Shown: piece after piece, positions 33,508-44,490 of the stretch
How positions within the stretch are numbered: the first letter of the stretch is position 1
Layout: every line of letters starts with the position of its first letter
NCBI GenBank assembly: GCA_000727475.1
Contig: KL647314.1
Coordinates: 1,518,812 to 1,582,811, forward strand
Length of the DNA stretch: 64,000 bases
Source: Sarcocystis neurona
Lineage: Eukaryota > Apicomplexa > Conoidasida > Eucoccidiorida > Sarcocystidae
Reading direction: 5' to 3'
Position numbers and translations under genes: made by a program
Notes under the pieces: generated by a model
The model's input: the letters and a program-made list of their open reading frames with translations, nothing else
What the model was told of the DNA's origin: nothing
Databases searched by the model: none

Positions 33508-34639
33508 TTATAGAACGTGCTTGCAGGTTGAGGAAAAGGCATGGAGTGTATGACGGACCTCCCTGTTTGTCTTTCCTGGCATAGAAAGAGATCGCGCCCC
33601 TGCGTGAGGTGTGGGGCTGCAGATGTGATGCACGTGATGGGGTCTGCCGTTGGCGAAGGTGACCAGTCGATACGGCGTCGTGTCGTGCCTGAGCAGGGCG
33701 GCAGCAGGCTTCGTTGTGGAGCTTCGGCGTCCCCCGAGCGTTTCCGCGGTTACCGCGTGGAGAGGCACAGCGTCAAGAGCAGCAGCAGCAGCGGCTGCAG
33801 CGCCGGACTCGTCATTAGTGAGTCCCGTTACTGCTCCTTCTATTCTCCCTTCGCCTCCTGCTCCTCGGTCTTCCCCTTCAGCTGCTACTGGTCCTCCTGC
33901 TGCTGCCGGGGCTGCGGTCTGTCTTTGTGCTGCGTCTCCTGCTGCTCCTTGTAACGGCGGCAGGGAGGGAGACGAAGACGCAGACTGCGGTCGCTGCGAC
34001 GGAGTGTGTGCGTTCTCAGTAGCCAAACCACGGTGTGGAGGGGCCTCCCTTGTTGCTGTAGAAGTAGCGGCAAACGGATTTTCTAGCAGTTGCAGCTGCT
34101 TGAAATGGTGCACCACCTTCTCCTGTGCGTTCCAGAGGGCACTCGCTAATGTGGCGCCTCCTGGCCACGCCATAAACTGAGGCTGCGGGTTGTCCTCTAC
34201 TCCTCCTGCTTCTCCTCTCCCTCGTACAGGAGAGGTCTCTCCATCCCCCCCTCGATGCTGAGGTTGCCACGCATGCTGGGGCTCCGCCAAAGGCTGCTGA
34301 TCCGCGTGCTGCGATTGATGATGGTGCTGTTGCAGTTGATAGTTGTGCTGCTGCTCATGCTGCTGCTCGCCCGTAGGCTGGGCCTGCTGGGGGATATGCA
34401 TCTGCTGCTCGGGCCGCAGGTGGCCGTCCACCTGCTGTTGCATCTGCCCGAGGTGATGGAGTGCGTTTGCGTCTCCACTTGGGTCTCCTGTTCCTGCGGC
34501 TGCGATATCTGCTGCTGCGATATCTGCTGCTGCTGGTGAAGCTGCTCTCTTGCGGCTTCCTGCTGCGTCCCGAATTCTTGCTGCCGTCCCTCGTGCTCCC
34601 CTAGCGATCTTTCCTCGTTCTCGCGCTGGTGCGGCTGCC
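33508..34639 (-). CDS. Gln/His/Ala-rich protein exon, function unknown
   Basis: The minus-strand frame is open from an AG at about 34640 (CTCCTTAGCAG) to a stop at 33508. It begins with ERGKIARGARGT-like basic sequence and a repeated AAADIAAADIAAAGTG, then a Gln/His-rich stretch (HNYQLQQHHHQSQH). After that come ATLASALWNAQEKVVHHFKQ, LQLLENPFAATSTATREAPP, a Pro/Ala/Gly-rich part and YRLVTFANGRPHHVHHICSP. The helix-like ALWNAQEKVVHHFKQLQLLE is the only ordinary-looking piece. The last residues may be intron, as a donor GGGAG/GTCCGT precedes them. Upstream, 34.7-35.2 kb has two competing open frames on this strand (one Cys-rich, one RLRTRLLYWHVGPPLAQRLS) which may be its 5' exon. Confidence 0.4.
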
Positions 34640-35209
34640 TGCTAAGGAGATGAGGCCTCTGCATTGAAGACGAGCTCGTCGACATAGGCTCTCAACTAGC
34701 GAATATCGACCTGCTCTCTGGAGGATAAGGGTCCTGTACATCGCTGGCTGGACAGATAGACACATAGGCAGAAGGTGTTCCGCGTAAGAAGTGTGGAACT
34801 GCTGGAGCAGCAAAGTGGCCGGACGAAGGTGGTTCCGTTATAAAGGCACTCAGTCGCTGCGCAAGTGGTGGTCCTACATGCCAATACAGCAAGCGTGTGC
34901 GTAGGCGAGCAACGGCACGCAAAAAACTAAAAGCACAGTTATAAAAGGCTGGGAGCAACGGAAACACGAGGAGAGCAGCAGCGCTGTTACACGGGCGTCA
35001 AGAGTAGTAGAGGGCGCAAACCGGGCTCCACATAATGGGGGCCCCAACGCAGCGGCAGAAGATTCAAAAAAAGATCTGCCGATTGTGGTGCAGGACAGTA
35101 GGTGACGCGGAAGACCAGGGACCAACGTTCTGACAGAGCAACCGAGCACAGACGAGACGGCAGCGCTCTTAAACGGCACAGACAGAAGGTGAAACTGCCA
35201 CAACCGTAT

Positions 35210-38200
35210 TGCCAGCCGTCGAGGGGAACAAAGGAAGATGTAAAGATGGGGGATTATGCAAGGAGAAGTTGTCCTACGATAGCAGGCTTAATTTGTTCGT
35301 ATAGGAGCGAGCAAGCAGCAGGGTGAGTAACGGAAAAGTGGAGTGCCCCTGTGAAGTCAGGTTCACAAGGGGTGCAGATGAAGTCCGGATGAGGATTCTA
35401 CACACTCTTGATAGGCTGAACTGGCGGCAGACCTGCCCACGACCTGCAGCCATTCAAGCTCCACCTAAAAAGGTTGTGATGGTGGACCACTGACGGACAG
35501 AAAGATAACCGCAAAGCGTTGAGCTGGCCGCTGGGTGAAGTCGAAGCAGCAGCTGTTTGCTAATTTTCTCTTCCACTTGATTCCGTAGCACGGACTTCCG
35601 GGTGTGCAAATATGAGACCGCGCGCTGACACGATCCTGATCCACGCGTATCATCCGTACAGAAGTATAAAATGCAGTACGCGTCCGTCCACCAGACGTGC
35701 CATCACAACGCTGATGCAGGGAAAGTGCGAGTGTCCTCCGACCTGTTACGACCGCATGAGGAGCGAGCTTCCGACTGACGGGAATGACGCTTCTGCCACA
35801 GGAAATCCAGAGTGCTACTACTTTTGCGAGCGAGAATAGTATGTTCTTCCACTGGATTTGATGTCCGCTTCCTCGTTGAGCGTAGCACCGAATGGACTAG
35901 CTTGCCGCCTTCGCGTGCGAAACAGCTTCGCATCTCCACATCACTGGCGCCGAAAAGCTGATTCTAAGCGACGGTGCGGAAGACAATAACTGCTTCTCCA
36001 GACACTTCTCCCAGGTTGGACATCAAAAACTACAGACGAGATGCGTTAACTGGGGAAGGCCTCGCCGCAGCGCGTGGCCCGGCGGCTCGTATAGCCGTGA
36101 TGCAAGTATCGTGCGGCGTCTACACACCGCAAGAGAAGTAATAGCCACTGCAGTAGAAGGTTATTTTACGGGTGAAAAAAACGCCACAGAACCGTAGACG
36201 ACAGGAGATGCAGAAGGAAGCAACAGTCGGAAAGTGGGAGTTGTACAGTAGTTGAGTCGGCGATCTGTAGAGCCACCGGCACGGTGGACGCGGCGCGTCC
36301 CGCGTAAAAGCCGGAGCGTATACAGGGAACAACGAGTGAGCGAAAGTGAACGTGTCACAAAGAGGACAGGAGAAGAACAAAGGTGAGCAATTCGAAAAAG
36401 TGCGAAACGTGGTTACCGAAAACTATGGTGGTAAAGGTATGGTGGTTGTGGCTGAAGGTGTGCTTCATACGGTTTGCTTCCAAGGAGTCAACTAGGGAAA
36501 ATCGCCAAATAAACCACCGTTTCGGGCCAGAATGCTACGGCTCTTGCCCTCAACGCCACCCTAATTGTGCTGTAACTAAATACAGTACAAAAGTTGCCGT
36601 ATCGACGCCCGCAACAGTGGAAGGCGCTTTGTCCCGGGCACAGGGCGGATGTCGATCCTGCCTCGGTGTCGATCGTCTCCCGCCGCGGTTAGACCTAACG
36701 TACTTGCGGGGAGGAATAACGCACAGGAATTGATTGGAAACTATGTCAGTACACCTGACTTGAATAAGTGCTCGTCCGACACCCTGGAGTATCTGCTAAG
36801 ATTTTCGCCTACGTTTCGCTCAACTCCCATTATACATATATATATATATATGTATAGACGTACTCAGATACCTTATGCACACGGGTTTATCAGATGCTCT
36901 ACAAAAGATATATGTGCAGCCATGTCGTAAGAAGTACTTGACCACAGACGAAATGCCCCTGTTTCAGACCGTGTGAGCGTAAAAGTGAGTCCCGGTAGCG
37001 CTTTTTTTCCCCGGGTTCCGCCCAGAGGTCTTTCTATACGTAGACCTTGGTCTAATTCAATGCCGGTACGTGCTCACAGAAGCTCCGGCCTGCGCCTGCG
37101 TATACTGTGCTAGATGCAAATACGCTGTACTGTTGCGTGGTAAGTGCTTTCTTCAGAGATAAGTATGCCTTTCGAAACAGGATTCACGAAAGTAGTAACA
37201 CTGGAGCATGGTGCAGTTCTACTGTTTGCCACTGTGTCATATCCGCTCGTTGGTCTCAGTGTAAATCTCTGTCGATACACATGTACACTTGTACATGTGT
37301 GCATCCTCTGGTCCGCACAGATGTATCTCTGTGTGTCCCTGTCTAGCTCTGTCGCTGTCCTCATACCGCTTCCTGTGCAGTGTACACGTCCACAGACATG
37401 TATGAATACGTCTTCGCATCTTCTAGGCCTATGGCCTAACCATACAAACATGTCGGTATTTACGTATCACACCAAACCAGTAATAAACTTCACTGGGCAT
37501 GACGAGTTCCGGAGATGGTTGTAACCGCGAACATACTTACTGGGAAGCAAGCCACTTTGATGAATGAACGGGAGCAAAGTGCCTGTCAGTGCTATGCTAG
37601 AGAGGCGGTGGTGGCACATAGCCGTTTATGATTAAGATTTGCTGATGGAGTTCAACTGTAGTCGATTAACTATCATATTACGTGTTTTGGGAGACCGTAG
37701 TAAGTGTTCACACGTTTGCATGCGGATGTGGGCCAAAGACTGAGCAGCACCTGCAGGATTGATTTGGGCAGCTACAACAAGCGTGCAAACGCGTGGTTTC
37801 CTTTAAGCCGTTTGGCATTAGGAGAAATTCAAGGACTGGAGCACGTAGATAACAAGGACGCATTCCAAAGCAGTTGGATGTACAAACAAAAACACGCTGA
37901 AGCATGAACAGAGGATACGCTTGATACTAAAATCAAGACCTCTTGGATCGGTTCACGTTCAAAGCACTAGTGCGGAGTCAACTTTGTATAGCTAAGATCG
38001 CAGGCGACAGCTAGTCAGCAGGACAACGGCACTACACAAATGAACACTAAAAAGCAGCTAACAGGGCTTCTAAACACACTGTTAGGCATCTTCTTAATTG
38101 ACGCACATAGGAGATGCAGTGGTTCTGAACTGAATGCAGAAATTCAACTGCTGAAACGACTGAGTGGTGCAAGCGCTCATTAGGCAGATTATCACTCAAG

Positions 38201-38215
38201 ACGAATGTCGAAGCA
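35210..38215. other. No gene supported
   Basis: Less repetitive than most of the window, with one TA run at 36836-36852. Open frames at 36383-36733 and 37144-37524 (both plus) and 36120-36380 (minus) are unconvincing: no ATG or poor splice context, and both strands open. I see no RNA gene. Confidence 0.4.
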
Positions 38216-38220
38216 ACTAC

Positions 38221-38703
38221 TTATTTTGAAGGATCAGTGCAGGAGCACCTTGGTACACATGTATCTGTGATGCGTGTAGTGAAGGTATGCTTCTGAAAGA
38301 GTGGACGCCTGCGAACACGCGGATACTGCCGCACAGGGAGCTGAAACGCGAACGTTCGAACAAGTGGTAGTACCGAAGGGAATATTGATGTAATTGCACA
38401 GTATACGTCGCATGTACAAACGCGATGACATGGGACCGCACTTCCGTAGTAATGCTGCTTAACACTTTGAAGCACAAGCATTGAACGACAGTCAAATACG
38501 TGAGAGATAGAGTACAGCAAGAGACTTGAACAAGACACACGTACTAACTCAACTGCACACAGGAGTTCACTAGTAGTAAAGCAGTCAGACACCACAAAGC
38601 ACAGATAGCTTGGCAGGTAGGTGGGACGAGACACAGATTGTACGGCAACTATGTAGTCCAAGTCGCAAATGGAGAAATGACTTATTTTTGATGGAACACA
38701 CAT
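38221..38703 (-). CDS. Hypothetical ORF, 160 codons
   Basis: ATG at 38703, stop at 38221, ordinary amino-acid composition with frequent Cys, Val and Ser (for example SHFSICDLDYIVAVQSVSRP). A second minus-strand frame is open over 107 codons of the same region, so length alone is weak evidence. No family recognised and no neighbour that would suggest a role. Confidence 0.25.
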   Translation of the reverse strand: MCVPSKISHFSICDLDYIVAVQSVSRPTYLPSYLCFVVSDCFTTSELLCAVELVRVSCSSLLLYSISHVFDCRSMLVLQSVKQHYYGSAVPCHRVCTCDVYCAITSIFPSVLPLVRTFAFQLPVRQYPRVRRRPLFQKHTFTTRITDTCVPRCSCTDPSK

Positions 38704-39559
38704 AGTGGCGCGTCAGTACTACAAAACTCAAACAGTACCGCGGTGGACTGCTGTAGGATAGGTATTGACGCAGCTAGGTATTCCTGAAGGCTTAAGTTGT
38801 CGAAAACAGCAAAATTCGGCCTTTGGACGGAGCAACTGAATGGAAACACAAATGCTGTAGCGAGTCGAAGTGTTCAAACTCCGTAGCAGAGTTTGACAGG
38901 TTGGTGTGGAGGCGCGAGCCGCACGTACCGATCGAACTAGCGCTGCATGCGCGTGGTGTGCGATGACGCTACAGCACCAGAAGCGGTGAACAGCTCAATT
39001 TTTGCCGGATGTCTTCAGCAAGCACGGTACAGAAGACACGTTAACAGTGTTAATCTTGCACGTTTGCTCCCATTCTGTCGCCCCTTCCCCATGGTGGGTG
39101 CGCGTCGAATACGGACGCAGTTGTTACAGTAGCTCCGCTGCGGTTCTGCTCCTCTACTAGTTGAATAAGCCAGTCTTATTGGCCAGGAAAACGATTTGCT
39201 CGTCTATCTAAGGAAAGGAGCAGCACTACACCGTCTGCACCATTACTGTTTCCGTCTTCTTGCAGGGCATCTGTGGACTATAAATAGGGAGGCATGTGTT
39301 GCTGCCCCTAAGAACCACGAGTTACGTCTGGTAAGTGGCCGACTCATTTGAAGACAAGGAGACTAAGCCAATCCGGAGAGCGCCCGGGAAAAGCGACTTC
39401 ATAATGAAGTTTTCTTCCCCTTCTTTCTTTCCAAGAATGAGCCGGTAGTATGCTTCCGCGTGGACGAACACACATGCACACGTCCATTCGTAGCGCCCTC
39501 CACTGGCAGCCGACCCCCTTGGTTGAAGCGAATGTGGCAGCTCCATGGGATAAAAGTTT

Positions 39560-40610
39560 GACCTTCTCTTCGTTCTTCCCCCTGTTTCTACATTCCTCCG
39601 TCTTCGCGTGTGTAATTCTTCACCTTTTTGACTTGTAGCCGTTTTCCACACGCAAAACTCTCCCAAATTTCACACTCTCCGTTTCTCCTCTCTTTCCGCT
39701 CCTGGCGTGCGTATCCGTCTCCGTGTCTCACCGGTCTTTGTCGCCCTCCGCTCAAAAGACTGTTTCTTAGGTTCTTTTCTCAGAGAATTGGGCAGCCTTA
39801 ATCGTGACGCACACCTCATGTCTCTTCCACTTTGGCGCCTCTTTCCTTCTCTGCTCACTCTCCTGGTTTTCCCCTTTCCAGCTTTCTTCTTCATCTTCTA
39901 TTCCATCCTCCAGTTCCGCTTCTCCCTGTGCTGTGCGTGCCATCGCTTTACTTGCGTTTGTTTTATGTTCCACGCAGAACGTCACCTTTTTCTCAGTGGT
40001 GCTTCCGTAGCGCAGAAATCTGCTCCCTATGCGTAAGTTCAGCTCCGCGCCTTCCCTTTGTGTTTCGTGACCGTGTTTGCCACAGAGTCGTCCCCACTTC
40101 TCGAAGAACCACCCCCACATTTCCCTTCTGCAAATCTGTCCTTTCGTATTTCCTTATGGCCGAGCACCTCCTTGTCCTATTCTTTCCATAGGAGTCAACC
40201 CATCCGTCGTCTTGCCCGCTGCTTCCCTTGTAGTGTCCAACAGACTAGGACACTGTACCATTTTTTTACGTCACACAATGCACGCTTTCCTCATGCTCTC
40301 GTGCCACTTCCTCCGGCAAGATGCACCATTAGCGGTGTTATACTGTTGCTTTCGATGCTCAAATATTTGACGTCCTTACCACTCTCTTTTGTGTCAACAT
40401 ACCTCATTTCTTCTAGCTCTTGCAGTTCTGCCTAACTGCGGCATGAAGCTGCACTTTTCTTCGCTCGTCGCCGCAGGAGGAACTGTGTACGTGTGGTGTT
40501 CTTCACTCACCTTACCCGCGCGATGAGTTCTCCGGTCATTAGATGACCTCTGCCTCATTGTTTTCAACCGTATCATCCTATCTTTCAAGTCGACAACCAG
40601 CTACACATTT
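39560..40610. other. Pyrimidine-rich island (purine-rich on minus strand)
   Basis: About 1 kb biased to C and T on the plus strand. Minus-strand pieces in changing frames look partly protein-like (YYRLILGKKEGEENFIMKSL, VTFCVEHKTNASKAMARTAQ), like the remnant at 18.1-19.2 kb. It lies about 1 kb upstream of VPS51. Confidence 0.5.
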
Positions 40611-41579
40611 GGCACTATCTTGATATCATCGTTTCTACCATTCACCCTTTATACTTGTATTTCTATCTGGCTTCCTGTTTTTCGCATTCTTGCCACTGCC
40701 ATTCTCGCTGCTTCTTCTGCTCTCACTAACGAGTTATCATCCGTTTCGCCATTCCCGCGAATAATTTGTCGTTCATTTCGGCTGGGGGTGTGCCGTTTTT
40801 ACGGGCGTTTTTGAATTTCCAGTGGCGTGTTCCTCTCGTTATTTCTGAGGTAGACAACTCTTTTCTCCCAGACTCCCTACGGTTTCTCCGCCCAGCTGCC
40901 GTCAAGTCTGTACAAGCTGGTACTACCCGTCCCTCGCCCCTTGCTGCCTCTGTTATTTCCTCTAATTTGCACATCCTAGTCTTCCCAGTACACGTGTATA
41001 CATACACGCGTGTATACACGTGTGTGTGCGGTACAGAGAGAGTGAGAGAGAGAGAGAGTATGCGTACAGAGGGTTTCGCAAGTGCGTGCACGTCTGCGTA
41101 TATAACCATATATACTATACGGCTAGACCTAGCGTGCCGTAGGGTTCCCCTGTTGCCTCCTCCTTGATAGTCCATGCCTTGTTGTGTGGGGGGATCGCAT
41201 CTGGATACATGTAAATGTACATGTCTGCTGGGTACGCGGGTAAGTCTGTACTGTGTAAAAGTATGTGCAGAGGTATACATGCGTATACGTTTTTATAGGT
41301 GCAAAAACTTGTGTACAGACTCGCATAGAGGGTGAGCGATATATACATATATATATATATATATGTAAATGGAGTCGTGCGCGTGTGTGCACAAGTGTTT
41401 TCTTGTGGAAATACACTTGTGTCCTCCTGCGCTACTCTCCTTCTTTTTTGTGTGACCAGGGGCTCGGCGTTTCCTGGTTGTCTTTTCTGCTTTCTTTTCA
41501 GCTGCCTTCTCTCTGGGAAGTATCGTTCCCCGTATATTCAGTCAGCTGTTTGCATTCCCTGGGCGCAGGGTTTTTCACA

Positions 41580-44490
41580 ATGGCGCGAGCTTCTTCAGGT
41601 TCTTCCTTTTCATCTTCCTGTTCTGCGTTACCCCCCCCTGCTTCTTCTCCGCCGTGCACTGGCCCTCGGAAGAAGAAAATAGGCGCGTTGCTCAGCAGCT
41701 ACTACAACTTAGAGAACGAGAACATTGGAGAAGAAGCCCAGCAACCGTCCGCTGCCGCCGCTACGACTTCTGAGAGAGGGGGAGGGCGGGCTGCTGCTGC
41801 TTCGAATGGAGCGGTTCTTCTGTCTACAAGCGCGTCACAACTGCAGCAGCAACCTTGTGCTCCTCGCCGTCATCCTCTTGCTGGCAGCGACAAAGCAGGA
41901 CGTGGAGGAGGAGATGGAACTGCCTCTGCTGCCAGTAGTAGTGAGCTTGCTGCGGCTGCCGCCTGCACCTCTTTTAATCCGTTCTCTCCTGCAGAGGAGT
42001 TCTCTTCTGGTCTTGTCTTCTCTGGGCCTGCCGCTGGAGTAGGCAAAAGAGAAGAAGGAGCTGCGGTCTCTTCCGACGCTGCACGACGCAGTCCACGTGG
42101 TGCAGGAGGAGGCAGTGGCGGTGGTGGTGTCGGTGCAGCAGCTGTTGATGGCTGCAGCAGCAGCAGCTTCAGCGGCAGGAGTGGCATGGAACTGGGCCGC
42201 AGTCGCGGTCAAAGCAGTCTTGGAGAGGGGACGGCGGCAGCACCCAGACAGGAAGAAGAAAAGGCAACAGTTGCAGCAGCAAAGTTCCCGACAGCAGCGG
42301 CTACAGGAGGAGGCGGAGGAGGAGGTTTCGCAGCAGCAGCAGGAGGCGCGCTGGCTGCAGCAGCAGCAGGAGGACTGGGGCTGTTGTTGGGAGAGGAGGA
42401 GGAGAGCAGCGGCCACCAGTTGATGCGGTGGAGTGAGAAGGAAGAGGGGACAGCCGGCTTTTTAGAAGCGAGCAAGAATATCGATAGCGAACAGTTCGAC
42501 GTGCGTGCGTTCTTTTCAGCGGCAGTCGAAAGCATGTCCCTGCGAGAGCTTTTGCAGGCGAGCAGCAAGCTAGACGAAGAAGTAAGACAATGCGAGGGAG
42601 AGCTGCAGATGCTTGTGTACGAAAACTACACCAAGTTCCTGGAAGCTGCAGAGACAGTGCGTGGGGTCAAGGAGGACATGCAGGCGCTGCAGGGCGACAT
42701 GACGCAGCTCGCTGTTCGGGCAGAAGCTATTGAAGGCTCGAGCAAAGAGCTCGACGATCTAGTCCGAGACAGGGCAGCAAGCATTGAGGAGCTTGTCTCC
42801 TTTCGTCAACTCCTTGATAAACTCCAGATTCTCTTCACACTTCCCGATGTGCTGCGTTGGTATCTTTCTAACAATGATACTGAGAGCGTGCTGTCTGTTT
42901 ACCTGCGTGTCTGCCCTTTCCTGCAGCAGCAGGAAGCAGCCTTCCCCAAGCTTCAGCGCATCCACCTGCTTCATGCGGAGGCTGCCACACTCTTCCAAGC
43001 CGCCAAGAGACGTCTCAGACAGCAACTCGTGGGGTCGCAGGCTCCTGCTGGAGCTGCTCCTTTACGCGACTCCTGCAGCAGCAAAAGCAGCAGAGGGTTT
43101 GACGGCAGCAGTGGCAGCTGTGCCTACCAGACCAGCAGCGTCAGCAGCGGCTACGGCAGCAAACATCTCAGTACCCGGGGAGCGAAAAGCAAAGAGCAGT
43201 CCAGCAGCGGCAACAGCAGCCGCAAAGATTCGGTTGTGTTGTGGCCCGTTCCGGATAATGCAGAGGAGGACACGGGCTTCCTGTCTGCTGCAGCAGCGTC
43301 GCGCGTGTTCCACTTGCTGTTGCATGCAGGTGAACCTCCACGAGAGCTCCTACAGCTGTACATGCGCGACCGCATGCATCTGCTGCAGCAGCTCCTGCTG
43401 CGAGTGTTCGCGGCACAGCAGCTCTTAGAGGCAGGCCAGCCCGCTTCCCAGGATGTCAAGGAGCCGCCGCAACAGAAGCAACCAGGGTCGCAGCAACAGC
43501 AGGAAACGAAGCCGCAGCTGCACGCGGAACAAGAGGGACAACGCACAGAAGACGGCATCAGTGCGACGCAGAATCTGCACACAGCGCCGGCGCCCGCAGC
43601 ACCGTCTCTGGAAAGTGGAGAGACCGCTGCTGCTGCCGCAGCAACAGAGACGTGCGCGTCTGAAGCCGGCAGCGTGTCTTCTGCTGCTGCGGCGCAAGTG
43701 CTCGACGCTGCATGCAATAACTTGAGTCAACTGTTCATGGAGCCCTTTGTTGCTGCTCTACAGGACATTCTTCGTTTACGCCCTGCCGGTGAATCTACTC
43801 CGAATGCAATAACGTCTGCAGCAGACACCGGTGACAAGTGGCATGTTGCTGCTTTCCCTGCTGCGGCCCCCTCTACTTCTTGTGCCGGTGCTCGCAGCGC
43901 TTCTGCTGCTGCCCGCAAACCTGGTGGTGCGGTGCAGGACGCTGCGGATCGATCTGTTTCCGCTGCTGCAGCGCTATGTGCTGCTGCTGTTGCAAGAGGA
44001 GAGAACGCGGCACAGTCCGCTGCTGCTGCAGCTGCGACGACAGATTCCACACCTGCTGTTGCTAGCGATAGAGCAGCTGGAGGATCTCTTTCTGCAGAGG
44101 ACCTGGAAGAGAGTGTGCGTGACTTCCTGCTGCCCGTGCTGCTGCGGGTGCTGGAGGGCTTTCTACGTCTCGTGACACGTTTGAATGCGCCTGCTGCTGC
44201 TGTTGTCGAGGCCATTCGGACGCTGCGTGCAGTGCTGCTGGAGCGGCTGCAGGGGCTGCTGCTGCCCGAGCTGCTGAAGGAAAGCATCACAAAAAGATTT
44301 CAGAATTTCACTTACCAACTCTTGTCTGCATGCGTGGCAGCTGTCTTCCGCGCTGCGTACTTCCAAGCAGCCGAAGAGCTTGCTGCTATCCAGCGATTCT
44401 GCTTCTCCTGTACTGAAACAGGTGCTACTGCAGCAGCAAAAGGTGACGCTGCAGCAGCAACCACGGGGCAGACGGCTCCTCCTCATAGCA
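41580..44490 (+). CDS. VPS51: VPS51 exon 1
   Basis: It carries the N-terminal motif and the Vps51 domain. Three Ala/Ser/Gly-rich regions lie at about residues 10-300, 475-560 and 620-870. The frame continues past the donor to a stop at 44540, so an unspliced product would lose the conserved C-terminus. The exit is phase 1. Confidence 0.8.

Noticed and set aside
36383..36733. 116-codon plus-strand frame
   Set aside because: Starts with GTG, no splice signals recognised, no recognisable segment.
40726..41000. Minus-strand frame suggestive of a retrotransposon reverse-transcriptase fragment
   Set aside because: No catalytic YXDD or other RT motif is present; similarity was only impressionistic.
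42097..42423. Gln/Glu-rich frame +2 inside VPS51 exon 1
   Set aside because: A shifted reading of CAG triplets; the VPS51 frame runs through it with conserved blocks on both sides.
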